From the NCBI GenBank assembly GCA_001414345.1, contig LLCB01000174.1, positions 1 to 64,000 of the forward strand: a stretch of 64,000 nt of DNA. The letters run 5' to 3'. Source of the stretch: Hymenoscyphus infarciens (taxonomy: Eukaryota > Ascomycota > Leotiomycetes > Helotiales > Helotiaceae). Position numbers and translations under genes: made by a program. Positions 20,522 through 31,502 of this stretch are shown here, piece by piece; positions within the stretch are counted from its first letter, which is position 1, and every line of letters begins with the position of its first letter. The notes under the pieces were generated by a model. That model had not been told where the DNA came from and made no database searches. It worked only from the letters and a program-made list of their open reading frames with translations.

Positions 20522-22936
20522 TCAATCTAAACACCAATTCTGTTCTTGAACCGCTTTAGCCCTAGTGCAAAGTAAAGTACCGTTGTCTGCGGCTGGGTAT
20601 CGCAATATATTGGCATTGTATTCCTCTTGATTCTGCCGCGACTTCTGTATATGCTTTTCTAAAATCTCTCCATCATTGTTGTGAGGAGCTAACATTATTT
20701 TCCGCACAGCATATCCAATTTTTTTGGCTTTGATACATCCTTGAGAAATGTTGCTTGTTATGACCGCAAGGATTCCCGACTCTTCTGTTCCACGTTTCTC
20801 ACTGCCATCGATAGGATCAAAGATGAAAGCTAAATCACCACTGCCACATATAAGGCTTGGCGTGAGACTCATTTCGGCTCGTCGGTGGCCGCTGTGATTG
20901 TGCATGTAACGTTGAGCCAGATGTTTGTATTTTGTCAGCTCGAAATAAAAATGATAGAAGATGTAATTTTCATTCTCAACGTAGAACTCGAGGCCCAGAG
21001 GAACATTACTAACAAACAAAACACCAGGAAGGCGCAAGTTGATGCCATCGTCATTGCGGATAGCAGGCTCAGTGTTTGATGTCAAGAAACACCTATAAGC
21101 ATTGAGAGGCCGTTCTTCCGAAAGCAACAACGTGGCAGGTGCCCATCTCCATCCATCTTGAGAGAGTGTTGGGCCGTCGAATTTCATCATTGCGAGTGGA
21201 ACCTTATCGAACATAGACCAAAACAACCTCATTCTCGCGTCTGCCAGCGCCTTATGGTCTTTCCGATCCGAAACAGTGGCCGTAAGTATTTTCCCGACAT
21301 TGAAACCCATAAGCGCGGATAAACATAGTGCTTTATCTGAAGACACACTTGTTGTGCGAAATGATAATGCGGTTGAAAGATATTTTATCTTTTCCTCGTT
21401 GGGAGTGTTGCTATGCTTCCTGAATCCACGTAAACTCTCGTATTGAATGATGAGTGGTCCTTGGAGTGTATAATTCAGAGCCTAGTCTACTGATGATTGG
21501 ATTCGATTGATTGCTTTGTCGACGTCGTAAATCTTATCCCTCAACTTGAAGAGAAGACGCTTTGCTAAAGCGCCTTCTTGGTAGGTCCAGAGGCGGGTGT
21601 TCTAGCCTGAGCAAAATATTCTCATGAGTTTTTCCACATTAGTCATCCTTCTATGCGCCATCGATAATATCTAAAAGTCAAGAACTAGGACAAAATCGCT
21701 TCCCTTGTATGTTTCTCTCATCTTGGATATCGCTTGATCCTGAGCTTCTCTTTGTCTTTGGATGACGGCCGGATCTATACCGTTCAAAGCTGAGTCTGGA
21801 GGAACGCAAATTGTATCTAACCAGAAGAGCACCTTCTGTTTCCCTGATGTTTCTTGTACCATTCTGCTTATGTGTGACAATTGACAGCGTGGCAGGGCAT
21901 TTGCCTTTGGATTTCCGAGACCATTAGCCTAAACATGTGAGATTGCCACAAAAGCCCGTGATTGTTTCCAGGGTGTTAACACAATACCAGGCACCTGTTG
22001 ATTTTCTAGCCAGGGTACTGAAGGATCTATAAGCGGTATCGTGTTATTATTCAGTATATCTGCCAATCTTTGTGGGTCGGCCGCTACAAATCCGCACTTT
22101 CTATTACATCTAGAAGCATGTTGTGTATTGTAGGTATCATCATCTAGTTGGCGAAGGTTGTACTTGTGTTGTTGGCAGGTTCCTGGAGACTGGTGAGTCC
22201 CACTATTCGGTGCATTGAGGAGGGTTATGTAAAAGACACTAGATACACTAAAACGTTCCTTTATAACAGCAGCCTCAGATGGACACCAACCAAGCCTCCC
22301 TAATTCATTTGACAGCGGACCTTTCTTTGTCTCTAACAATTTCGGATCGTTAACTGTTCTGACTAGCTCGAAATTCTTGTCCCAACGACGCAGTAGGAAA
22401 TTGTGTAAGAAGTTAATCAGAAGAGACGTTGCAATCACTGTATTTGGGTCTCGAGGATCTGCAACCGAGGTCTTTTCGACGAAGATATGTAAGCTGAGCT
22501 GAGTCTCAATATAGGTATCGGGAGTCTCCGGCAACGTGCCATGGTCGCAAAGTTGTAGGTGCATATGAGTCGCATGCTTCATGGCTGTATGCACGTATTG
22601 AGGGTCTGGTTTCAAAAGCAGACACTCGTTGACAAGCCGGGGTAAGTTCGCAGACGAGAGATATTGATCTTCGGCCCACGACACCACTTCAACCTTCTTT
22701 CCGAGTGTGCACTCCAGAAGCCCAAAGTATAGCCAACGTTGTAGGAATGCCAGAAAGTTCTTGTCCCGGGATTTGAAGACCTGCCTCCACTTGTCTGCAG
22801 ACCTGGGCAGCCATCCTTGACGTTCGGGGTACCCGACGAAATCATTTAAAACGTGATCGTAATCAGAATCCGTGAGTAATGGCGCCCTCCGAGTGGTAGC
22901 ACTGGGATTTCGTATAGGTTTTGGCAGATGCTCCAT
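20522..22936 (-). pseudogene. HET-domain (heterokaryon incompatibility) gene with four in-frame TAG stops
   Basis: One reading frame of 804 codons runs from the ATG at 22936 to a TGA at 20522 with no frameshift, but with TAG at 21929-21931, 21671-21673, 21602-21604 and 21482-21484. HET-domain landmarks are clear: RAFVAISHV followed by the first TAG where the family has Trp, GLGNPKANALPRCQL, FWLDTICVPPDSAL, FVLVLD, and NTRLWTYQEGALA directly after a TAG where Trp is expected. HET proteins trigger programmed cell death when unlike hyphae fuse. TGG-to-TAG equals a CpA-to-TpA change on the other strand, the preferred RIP substitution. The N-terminal 325 codons before the first stop, and 274 codons after the last, remain open. 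A truncated product or read-through cannot be excluded. Confidence 0.85.
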
Positions 22937-23420
22937 AATTGCTAGCTTAAAAGCTAGCTAAAAAAGGGAATTAGCTACAACCTTTTCTTAGCAAAAGAAT
23001 TCTAGTAGAAAAAAACTCTTTACCTCCTCGTACAGCTTTTAGCTAATGCCAATATAGGGTCTTTATAATGCAAAAGTCTATGCTATACCATACGATGAAA
23101 ATTGCCACGTCACTACTCCCTCTGGGCGTGTAACGTCAGCTGACAGCGAGAAATAAGCATATCCAAGGGCTCGGATTTCATTGGCCTCGCTTAATCTTCT
23201 CAGAGGAGAGCTGAGCTGCACTGCGCCCTACTAAGCCGTTCTAAATTTAGCCTGAAAGGCGAATGGAACTACAAAACATATCAGAAAAGTTCTCCTAATA
23301 TTTCTAGTCACCGTTTCTTATTTTCTTCTCATTGTGCTTGATCTAATATACTCTATCGATACTTGTTCTCAATCAAACACTTCCCAGTCGTCCAGCCAAC
23401 CAAAAGCGGCACTGCTCAAC
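22937..23420. promoter_or_regulatory. Divergent intergenic region between the HET gene and membrane protein A
   Basis: 484 bp between two start codons pointing away from each other. The part next to the HET gene is AT-rich with an agctagctaaaa-type repeat; the rest has normal composition. No specific element recognised. Confidence 0.4.
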
Positions 23421-24494
23421 ATGGTTCTGGAAAACTTATCCAAATGGACGCCTTTTCGTATCGATGCATTGGGGTTGGTTACTATGCTAGGGGCAGAAGA
23501 GGTGGATAAAGCGCTGGGTCGACTTATCAAAAGTCCTTTAACTGATTACCTCCCACTGCTAGGAGCTTTCGTGATAGCGGGAAATCGATTCGTGCAGCCT
23601 GTGGTTGGGTTCACTCTCTACAATATATCGGACGGGATTTTAGCTACTGATGTATCTGGGTGGCTTTCGAGGTGGCTAATAAACCAAGACTTGGCATGGA
23701 ATACCAGTACGTTCATTTGGAGTGTCCGCCAAACGCCCCGTTCGGTCTGGAAGGATCAAGTGTCTCCTGTTCTCGTCGGCTTCGTCATGAATACTGGCCT
23801 GATGGTTTTTTCAGTTCTGTTGGGGGACTGGTGGGGTTTAGCAAACGCCATTGCCATGACCATATCCGTTTATGTACGGTGGTACCTAGTTCAGCAGAAC
23901 TGCAACTTCCTAGACGAGCAAGTAGCGAGCCTCACGGAATATGAAACCCAATTTGTTAAATGCTTCTGCTTACTTGCAAGTGGAAAGGCTGTCACGCTGT
24001 TCGCTCCCCGGGGATTGGTCACGGGCGGGTTCCTCACAACTCCACGGCCTCAAAATCGTCTTGTCTATAACCTCACCAGAGCGATGGGATGGGTGGGGTT
24101 CAGCTGCCACGTTATCTCTATTGGACAATCGACACTTTTCATCCAGATCTTATCCGTTGTCATAATGATACTCGCTACGGTCTTGTGTGTACTTGGAGTC
24201 GGCTGTGATGAGTTCAAGATCTGTCGGCGAGTCAGTGTCTATCCCGTCAAATCCCAGCATCCGGGTGACAATAGAAGCTTAGCGTACGCTCAACTTGCAC
24301 TATCCGAAGTGGAAGAATCTGCAATGCTTGCTTGGGGTCTTTTCCCACAACAGACCAACTACCAGTGGTGGATCAAGTACGGGGAGCTGAAGATGAAATG
24401 CAATCCAGTTGGCCTCACTGGAAGCAAGGTCATGACTAGCAATGTGTTGGTGGTGGAACGAGTTGAATCTGAAAATCGACTAGGTTTTACTTGA
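23421..24494 (+). CDS. Multi-pass membrane protein of unknown function, paralogue A
   Basis: Single exon, 357 residues, from the ATG at 23421 (aacATGg context); upstream codons are open but lack an ATG. Hydrophobic segments occur around residues 55-75, 115-150 and 215-260, suggesting about five membrane spans. It shares with the convergent neighbour (24711-25751) the motifs RIDALGLVTMLGAEE, YNISDGILATDVSGW, GDWWGLAN, RGLVTGGFLTTPR and, near the end, AMLAWGLFPQ with WWIKYGEL. I do not recognise a described family. The frame is intact and free of the damage seen in the HET gene next door. Confidence 0.7.
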   Translation: MVLENLSKWTPFRIDALGLVTMLGAEEVDKALGRLIKSPLTDYLPLLGAFVIAGNRFVQPVVGFTLYNISDGILATDVSGWLSRWLINQDLAWNTSTFIWSVRQTPRSVWKDQVSPVLVGFVMNTGLMVFSVLLGDWWGLANAIAMTISVYVRWYLVQQNCNFLDEQVASLTEYETQFVKCFCLLASGKAVTLFAPRGLVTGGFLTTPRPQNRLVYNLTRAMGWVGFSCHVISIGQSTLFIQILSVVIMILATVLCVLGVGCDEFKICRRVSVYPVKSQHPGDNRSLAYAQLALSEVEESAMLAWGLFPQQTNYQWWIKYGELKMKCNPVGLTGSKVMTSNVLVVERVESENRLGFT

Positions 24495-24710
24495 GCTAAC
24501 TCAAAACTTGGCCATCTTTAATTAGATAAATTTCAAGATGTATCGACATTTTGAAGGGTTCAAACATGGGGTACCGAACCGTAGAAGGTGACCCAAAGAA
24601 CTCTCTTTCTTAGAAGACTTCCCCCACAGTAAATTTGTAAATTTGTCCCTTATTGCTTCCCCGGGGTGACCTTCAATCAACATCTTCTGGCAAACAGGGG
24701 GGTATATCAA
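24495..24710. terminator. Shared 3' region of convergent paralogues
   Basis: 216 bp between the two stop codons must hold both polyadenylation regions. It is moderately AT-rich. No distinct signal was singled out. Confidence 0.35.
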
Positions 24711-25751
24711 CTAAACTTCATAAGCAGCCCATGTATGTCTCTCTTTCCAAGTACTAAAAGCAGTCACATTGTTCCTTGCTGAACAGTCTCGATATTTTCT
24801 CCACCAAGTATCGTTTTTTTGCAGGGGCATAAGCCCCCAGCTAACCATAGCATCTTCTTCGTCGGAACTTAATTGTAGTCGGGCAAACAATGAAGCCATT
24901 GACGTCCCACAATCGACATGATCGGTACGACGAATGCGAAGTCTCCTTCCAATCAAGTTGTTGTTACTTCCAACCCCACTCGCCACACAAACTGTTGAGA
25001 TCGCTAGTATCGAAACAGTCAAAATTTGATCCGGTAGCGTAGCCATGCCGAGGCTTACGATATGTGTAAAGAAGGTAGCCCATCCGATATATCTGAAGCG
25101 ATCATACTGCTTCAGGCTTGGGATTCTTGGTGTGGTTAAGAGACATTCTGTCAACACACCTCTTGAGGTGTAGATTGTAATAGAGTTTCCATTCGGTAGC
25201 TTCCAAAGCGTTTTGACTAGGGTTTGGCGTTGCCGTAAAGAGCCCGCAGCCGCTTTATCAAGTGCATCTCGGTTTGATTTCGCTATAGCGAATCGAATAA
25301 AGACAGAAACCCCAAGAGATATTGAATTTGCGAGCCCCCACCAATCCCCGATAAACATCGGAGGCAAAAACAAACTCATCCAGATTCCGGTTCCAAGGCA
25401 GACTGGTAGAGTTACCTTATGTCTGGGTATGTTGAAAGAACTTAAAACGTCGATCGTGAGGGTCGTTGTGCTGTAAGTGAGGCTTTGAAACAACAACCAC
25501 CTGCCGAACCAACCAGTTACATCGGTGGCACATATCCCATCTGATATATTGTATGAGATAAATCCCGGAATCGGAAAGCGGAAACTGTCGCTATAAATAA
25601 CAAAACTTCCCATTACGGGAAGAAACTCCGTTATTCGACTACTGGAAAGTCGGCCAACGGCACGATTGATTTCATCGGCTCCCAATAGCGTGACAAGTCC
25701 CATTGCATCAATTTTGAAGGGGGCCCATTGGAGCAACTTCTTGGTAAGCAT
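24711..25751 (-). CDS. Multi-pass membrane protein of unknown function, paralogue B
   Basis: Single exon, 346 residues, from the ATG at 25751 to TAG. Its motifs mirror paralogue A: KIDAMGLVTLLGADE, AVGRL, YNISDGICATDVTGW, GDWWGLAN, SRGVLTECLLTTPR, and DAMVSWGLMPLQ followed by TWWRKYRD. Hydrophobic stretches lie at about residues 45-65, 105-150 and 215-265. The two genes point at each other, which implies an inverted duplication followed by considerable divergence. Unknown function; both copies remain open, which suggests both are maintained. Confidence 0.7.
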   Translation of the reverse strand: MLTKKLLQWAPFKIDAMGLVTLLGADEINRAVGRLSSSRITEFLPVMGSFVIYSDSFRFPIPGFISYNISDGICATDVTGWFGRWLLFQSLTYSTTTLTIDVLSSFNIPRHKVTLPVCLGTGIWMSLFLPPMFIGDWWGLANSISLGVSVFIRFAIAKSNRDALDKAAAGSLRQRQTLVKTLWKLPNGNSITIYTSRGVLTECLLTTPRIPSLKQYDRFRYIGWATFFTHIVSLGMATLPDQILTVSILAISTVCVASGVGSNNNLIGRRLRIRRTDHVDCGTSMASLFARLQLSSDEEDAMVSWGLMPLQKNDTWWRKYRDCSARNNVTAFSTWKERHTWAAYEV

Positions 25752-27936
25752 ATTGTCTGTTGTAATGACAAGACTGATTAAGAATGAGCCTTAAGATAAT
25801 ATACACATCAACTTCTCGCTGTCACCGAGATCTGCAAGGCTCGCATACTGCGTTATGCAAAAACAGAATCGTGCCACGTCACTCTGGCATGCACTCCTGT
25901 CGTTGAATAGCACATGATCTTCCTCCGTTCGCTGTAGTAGACAGGCTCTTCACAACCGAGTTGTTTTCTCCAAAAATAGCGCCCGTTTCTTCCAAGTTCC
26001 AGAAAAAATAATGCGCAGGATTCGAATTTGAGAGAAGTCTTCCAACTACTCCCAACACTGAGTAAAGAAAATTGGTGGAATCTACAGAACCAGTTTGAAA
26101 CTGCGACATGCAGGGGTCGCCAAGTATGGTAGGCTTCCAGTAAGGCTCTCAGCTACCACACCCGAGCAACACACCAAGCCTCCTTTTCGATGATGCTTTC
26201 ATGCGCAATATCGGGCTAAGAGAGATGATGGTGTTGTAAAAGATGGACCCTTTAACAGAAAGCATCTTAAGGCACAATATGATATAGCATGCTATGGGAA
26301 CCCTGGACAACAAGATGCTGAGGCTAAGAGAGAGAAAATATACTTACAAAAGAGTAAAGCGCATACTCTAAGCGTCTTGAGAACCCAGCGTTCTAAGTTT
26401 ATTCAGAAATAGACCCGAGGTATAGGGTAATATACTATCAGATTAATAGCATGCCAGTGGTGTAAATAGCCTTATATCAAAATCAACCCTGCGAGGCAGC
26501 TTCTAGATAGAAGCGTAGTATTAATGCAGTGGCTTTCGCCAAGTATCTATTGATGGGGCTTAGTGCTTACACTTTCCTAAGCCAGCGGTGCACCAAAGTT
26601 ACACAAGCCAAGTCAATGCCCTGGGCGGAGCCGCACGTAATCTGGAACCATAAGTAGAGAAGCATAGTGCTGATACAGAAGGAGGACATCTCAAGAATTT
26701 ATATTAGAGCTTTCAATCATGTCTAAGCTCTGAAGAACCCCCAAGGACAGTATCGTGCAGGGAATATAGCAAGGTAAGAAAGATCGTCCCCGTCTTGAAG
26801 ACAGCCAGTAATTCTTGAGTTAGTTCCAGTTCAAGATCAGTCCTATTCTGAGGCGGAAAGTAACGGCGATCCTACTCCTGGTCCAACCCCTGGATTTATA
26901 GAGTATCTGCGGGCTCTTCTCATCAATCGCAACGGAACTATAACGTGCCGCCACCCAGACAGTCTTTTGAATTTGATAAACCAGAGAAGAAAGGGAAGAT
27001 CTTAGATACCTTTGGAATTCCTTATCGTCTCTGTCTGTTTAGCGAGAAGACATGCCGTGGGGGGTAGGTCCAGAAACCGACGTTCAAATTGCTGAGGATG
27101 AGGCTGTCGGGGTGAGGGGTGGGACGGATGAGTGACTACAGCAAATATAATACGACGTATAAGTGTCTTGTCTGAACTCTTGTAATAAATGAAAAACTCT
27201 CGCTACCTTATCCACATCGCTTCTTATTTTGGGTACTACAATGAATTTTGTAGGCTAGTGAGTGGTTGGGTCAATAGTAACGCAAAGCTTGAACTCGCGA
27301 TATTCAAAAAGTCAAGAAATAGCAATTTGGTGTAAAGGAGTACCTACTACTTGGGACGGGGGCTTCTAAACGCAGATTCGTTACAGTGACCCTTACAAGG
27401 CGAGAGCATTACATTAGACCACCCTAGAGCACTCTAACATCAACGAAAAGCAACTCTCAAGACTCTCCAAAGCAAAGTAAAAATACACGGAAATCAAGAA
27501 AACCACTAATCAACCCAGCCCCTGTATAGTATTATGTTAGTAAACAATCAAGATTCGCGAAATAGAGTAATCAAGTTCGTAAGAAATTACAAATTCCATA
27601 CGCGCATTAATTATACTAAAGAGTCTAAGAATTCGGAGATTTCAAGTCTTAGATCGCTTCTTAATTAAGATTTACTATTGTATTATAAATAAAATATCGA
27701 AGTATAATATAGACAATAAAGCATAAAACTTATACTAGCTTATTTATAGTCTTAGTATTTTAAAATAAGATATTTATTTAGCTTTTATTTATAAAAAGAG
27801 AGAAAACTAGAAAGTAAAAGATAGACTAGTATAAGCTATCTCTTAATAATTACTACTATATCTATCTAGGAAAGTAATTATCTAGTAGCTACTATGCTCT
27901 ACTTAGAATCTAAAGCTATTTTTATAATACTTTTTT
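25752..27936. other. 2.2-kb gene-poor stretch
   Basis: No complete gene recognised. A 76-codon ATG frame (25879-26109, minus) has no family resemblance. An open segment on the plus strand around 26805-27005 has protein-like composition (contains SNGDPTPGPTPGFIEYL and INRNGTITCRHPDS) and may be a remnant of a gene or gag-like sequence. From about 27590 the sequence becomes AT-rich and RIP-like. Confidence 0.35.
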
Positions 27937-28465
27937 CGGTAATTGACACAAATGCTACCTTTTTAATTTAGTTCTGATAGAAATACCACTCTTATGCCAT
28001 TCATTTATTTAGTAGTGATTTAAGTACTAAAATAATGAATTAGGAATAGTAGCATTTATATCTAAAATAGGTAGCATTTCTGTTAGGAATATAAAGGTAG
28101 CATTTATATTAGTATAAGGCGCAGGGCGTTAGTTTTGAGTAGCATATTATATATACTTTGAGAGTATTAATACGCTTGTTTTAGTATTGTTTTTAGGAAC
28201 GTCTTTGCTTAGAGAAGGTCTTTAATTCTATATATGCTTAGTTACTATTCACTATTTTTAGGCGAGGATTCACCTAAAAAGAGTAAATAGTAACTAATAG
28301 ATATGCTACTATTTTATTTCTAACATAAATGCTACTATTTTACTTATGTTAAATAAATGACGAATATACTAAAAAACGTACTAGGAGCGTATAAAATAAA
28401 TGAATAGCATAAGAGTGGCATTTCTGTCTTTAATAATCAAAAAGGTGGCATTTATATTAATTACT
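27937..28465. mobile_element. Mutator-like MITE with long terminal inverted repeats
   Basis: The first about 73 bp (from cggtaattgacacaaatgct through ccattcatttattt) matches the reverse complement of the last about 72 bp (agtaattaatataaatgcc through ctattcatttattt) with scattered, mostly transition, differences. The 10-mer atactttttt flanks both ends (27927-27936 and 28466-28475) as a candidate target-site duplication. Long TIRs with a 9-11 bp duplication are typical of Mutator-like elements. No transposase frame is inside. A second near-perfect 22-bp stem lies at 28241-28262/28273-28294, and gtagcattt motifs recur internally. Confidence 0.7.
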
Positions 28466-28475
28466 ATACTTTTTT

Positions 28476-28865
28476 ACTTTTAAGTTATAATTACCTCTTC
28501 TTTTTATAAGATTTCCTTCATTTAAACTACTTATAATAGAGTGCTAACTATTTAATATCTTAAACCGCTATATCTTACTAATAAGTACTTAATATATATC
28601 TCCTATTTCCTATAAGATTAAGAAGAATCTCGCTTATCTAAATAGACTATGTATTATCTTCTCTCTAGAGAGCCTAGAAGAGAGACTTATAGTCTATCTT
28701 AAGACAGCGCCTAATTAGAAGTATATAATACATCTTGACTTCTTTTTTCTCACTTTGTTTATATTCTACAGATATCTTACTTTATAAAAGCGCTAAATAG
28801 TCAATTCCATAATTGGTGAATAAAGTATACTCTCTGACCTCCCTCTCTAAAAAGAACATACTAGC
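28476..28865. other. AT-rich intergenic stretch downstream of the alpha-galactosidase
   Basis: RIP-like sequence with no gene; its right end probably includes the 3' untranslated region of the GH27 gene. Confidence 0.4.
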
Positions 28866-31097
28866 CTACCAAAAAACCTCAACCCCCACAAAATCAGCTC
28901 CCCAAGTGACTAATCCCCCCTCACCCCCCTCATTCCCAACCTTCACCACATTACTCCCCTCCTGGAACCCCGGCACCAAAACCCCAAAGGTCCCAGAATC
29001 CTGCCACCCCAACCCTGGACTAAACAACTCACTACTCCTCCCACTAAGCGGGACCTCAACTCTAGTGACCACACCATTAACACCCACCGTTAGATTCCTC
29101 GTGTTAGTTCCGAAACCCCATGCTGAATCTAGTGCAATTTCGTTGTTGGTAAAATAGATGTTCAAGAACTTAGATCCTGGGACTGAGGTTGAGGGAAGTG
29201 TGATGGAGAGGGAAGCGGAGGATGTGGGGGAGAGGTTGCCGATTTTTGAACCAATTGGTAGACAGAGGTTTGTGAAGCAGGTCGTTAGGACTGAGCCTGA
29301 GAGAGTGAATGAAGGGGAGCCGTAGAGAGTGGGTGTGGGTTCGGTGAGGTGGATGGTTGTAGGTTGGAGAGGCGAGGAGATGGTCAAAGTGTTGTTGTTT
29401 CCTGCTACTAGGGAGAGCGTAACCTTCAAGGTGGTCGTGGAAGCAGGGAGTGTATATGGAATCGTGTTTACGGTAATCGTTTGCTCAGAGGAACTTGAAT
29501 TTGCAAAGTTGATAGTTGCTGTGTAGGCATTGCTGGTGGTTTTTGCGTAGATTTTTGTAAATTTGATTCTACGAATGGTGTTAGTTGAATTCCTTGAGCT
29601 GAATAGTCCACTTACTCGTCAGCCGAAGTAGTCGCATCGCTAATGTCGTAGATTCCCGCAGCAGTCGTTCCTCCCAGCTCCAAGAGAATCGTCCCATGAG
29701 CACCAACCTTTGCGGTATAAGAAGTAAGCACCTTCTCCACCGTAACACCATTCCAGACATCCTTCACAGTCCCAGCCTTTTGAATTCCAACATCCGGAAA
29801 ATCAACCGTAAGACTCGTCGCCTTATTGAGCAGATTCACAACCGCAACAACAGTTCGTCCTCCACTCAAAGGACCAGCCCATACCTCATAGCCCTCTTGG
29901 GTCCATCGCCTCCTGAAACTAGCCGCAACCCCAAGACTATCCTGATTGTAACCAATAACATCCACATTCCCAAGGATAGCCAACGAGCTGGCACTGATAC
30001 TCGTTCGTGCATCTTTCAAAGCTCCGCCAATAACCAGGGGGCTCTTGATGATGGCCCAAAGACTCAAATGGGTTTGTTCTTCTGGCTCTGTGAAAAGGTT
30101 ATTTCCAACTTGGAGCATATCCAAATCAAGCCACTATATAATTTCAAGTCAGCTTCCACACTAAGTCGCAACGCAACAGAATGTAGAGAAACTCACCTGT
30201 CCAGGTCCAGCAAAATCAGTCTGAGAGACAACCTGATTCAAAATCCTCGGCACCGTTCTCCAAGCCCCAATAATATCATTAGTAACCCTCCAAGTATTCC
30301 CCAAAGCCGGTGCCCACGCACTGGGAAAGTCCACTCCCCAATTACAAATCTGTAAAACCATCGGCCTAGTAAGATTTCCAATCGCATAACTCATAGTCGC
30401 CATAGGGCCCTTGGGGGAGACACTAGGCTCATAAGAAACATTAGGGTAATCCAGTTCCGCATCTGAATAACAGTTATCGTATTTCACCAGGTCCGCTCCC
30501 CAGGACTCGAACGTTTTCGCATCGGTGGCTTCGTGGACTATAGGATGTCACGAGTTAGTACACTCACCCACCCCCCCTCGAAATATAGAAAGAGCCCAGG
30601 ACTCACATAAACTTCCAACTTGATCCGGACTCCCAGTCATACAGGTCTTGACCCCCGCATCCTGATAAACACCAAACTTCAAATCCCTCTCATGAAGCCA
30701 CTCCCCCAAAGCACCATACCCAGCTGGAAACAGCGCCGGATTCGGCGTCAGAGTCCCATCACTCAGACGATCAGGTAAAGTCCAACCACAATCAACAACA
30801 ACATAATTGTAACCTTTAGCTTTGAGTCCTAAGTCTACTAATGCTTGGGCATTGGAATGGATGATTGTCTCGTTTGGGTTGCAGTTGTAGTGGTTGTATG
30901 AGTTCCAACTATTTTCGATTCCCGTTAGCTTGTGGTTTTGAGGATAAGGAAGCAGGAAAAGAGCGAAGTTACCCTAAGAGTGGAGTTCGAGCAAGCCCAT
31001 TATCTAGGCGTGGAAGTACTTTAACAGGCGTTGCTTCAACAAGACAAAAAGCCAGTACCAACGTGCCAAAAACTTTAGCATCAAAAAGTCCCCACAT
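28866..31097 (-). CDS. Secreted GH27 alpha-galactosidase with C-terminal accessory domain
   Basis: Five exons on the minus strand: 31097-30973, 30908-30607, 30537-30197, 30133-29616, 29568-28866; 662 residues. Introns of 64, 69, 63 and 47 bp have gtaact or gtgagt/gtaagt donors and CTAAC or CTGAC branch points. A signal peptide covers about residues 1-20. The catalytic part begins LDNGLARTPLLGWNSYNHY and includes DCGWTLPDRL and KYDNC (nucleophile Asp, about residue 161). TDFAGPGQWLDLDML (about 248-262) corresponds to the region with the acid/base Asp. It hydrolyses terminal alpha-1,6-galactose from galacto-oligosaccharides and galactomannans. The C-terminal about 200 residues (LSGRSSELFSPGLGWQDSGT, GADFVGVEV) look like a beta-sandwich module of CBM35 type, which is a tentative call. 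It lies 405 bp downstream of the RNase T2 gene in the same direction. Confidence 0.9.
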
Positions 31098-31502
31098 CTT
31101 CACAATTTCTAAATGGCACATGTAAATTGGGTTGACTGACCCAAATAAGAGGAAATAAATTGAACTACCTGTCTTTATATTTCCGTAAAGAGCCCCAGTC
31201 AGTAACCCCTCTCCTTGGGAAAGTCGGGGAGGTGGTGCCCCACCCATGACCCCTACACCTCGCGTTTAATGCTGGTATAAGTTACTTTTTGCCGGATGCG
31301 CACCAATCCAAACCATCCTCGGCATCATGGAGCAAAAGAACGAACACTTGCTACCCCATGGGGTATAAGAGAAGACAAAAGAGGCCCGAAAACATGACGT
31401 AACACAAAAATGGGATGGAAATTACATCGTTATATTCTTGGCTAGTCTATTTAGTCTTATCATAACTCGTAACTTCGGATTTTGCACGTGAGTAATTAAG
31501 TA
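31098..31502. promoter_or_regulatory. Intergenic region: GH27 promoter and RNase T2 3' end
   Basis: 405 bp with no gene. It carries the TATA box of the GH27 gene near its left end. Confidence 0.4.
31174..31179 (-). promoter_or_regulatory. TATA box of the GH27 gene
   Basis: TATAAA on the minus strand about 75 nt upstream of the ATG at 31097. Confidence 0.5.

Noticed and set aside
20522..22936. TAG read as a sense codon (recoding) in the HET gene
   Set aside because: Intact neighbours such as the GH27, RNase T2 and paralogue B genes end in TAG at family-consistent C-termini, so TAG is an ordinary stop here.
29696..30355. 219-codon plus-strand frame
   Set aside because: Antisense to the GH27 exons and crosses its introns.
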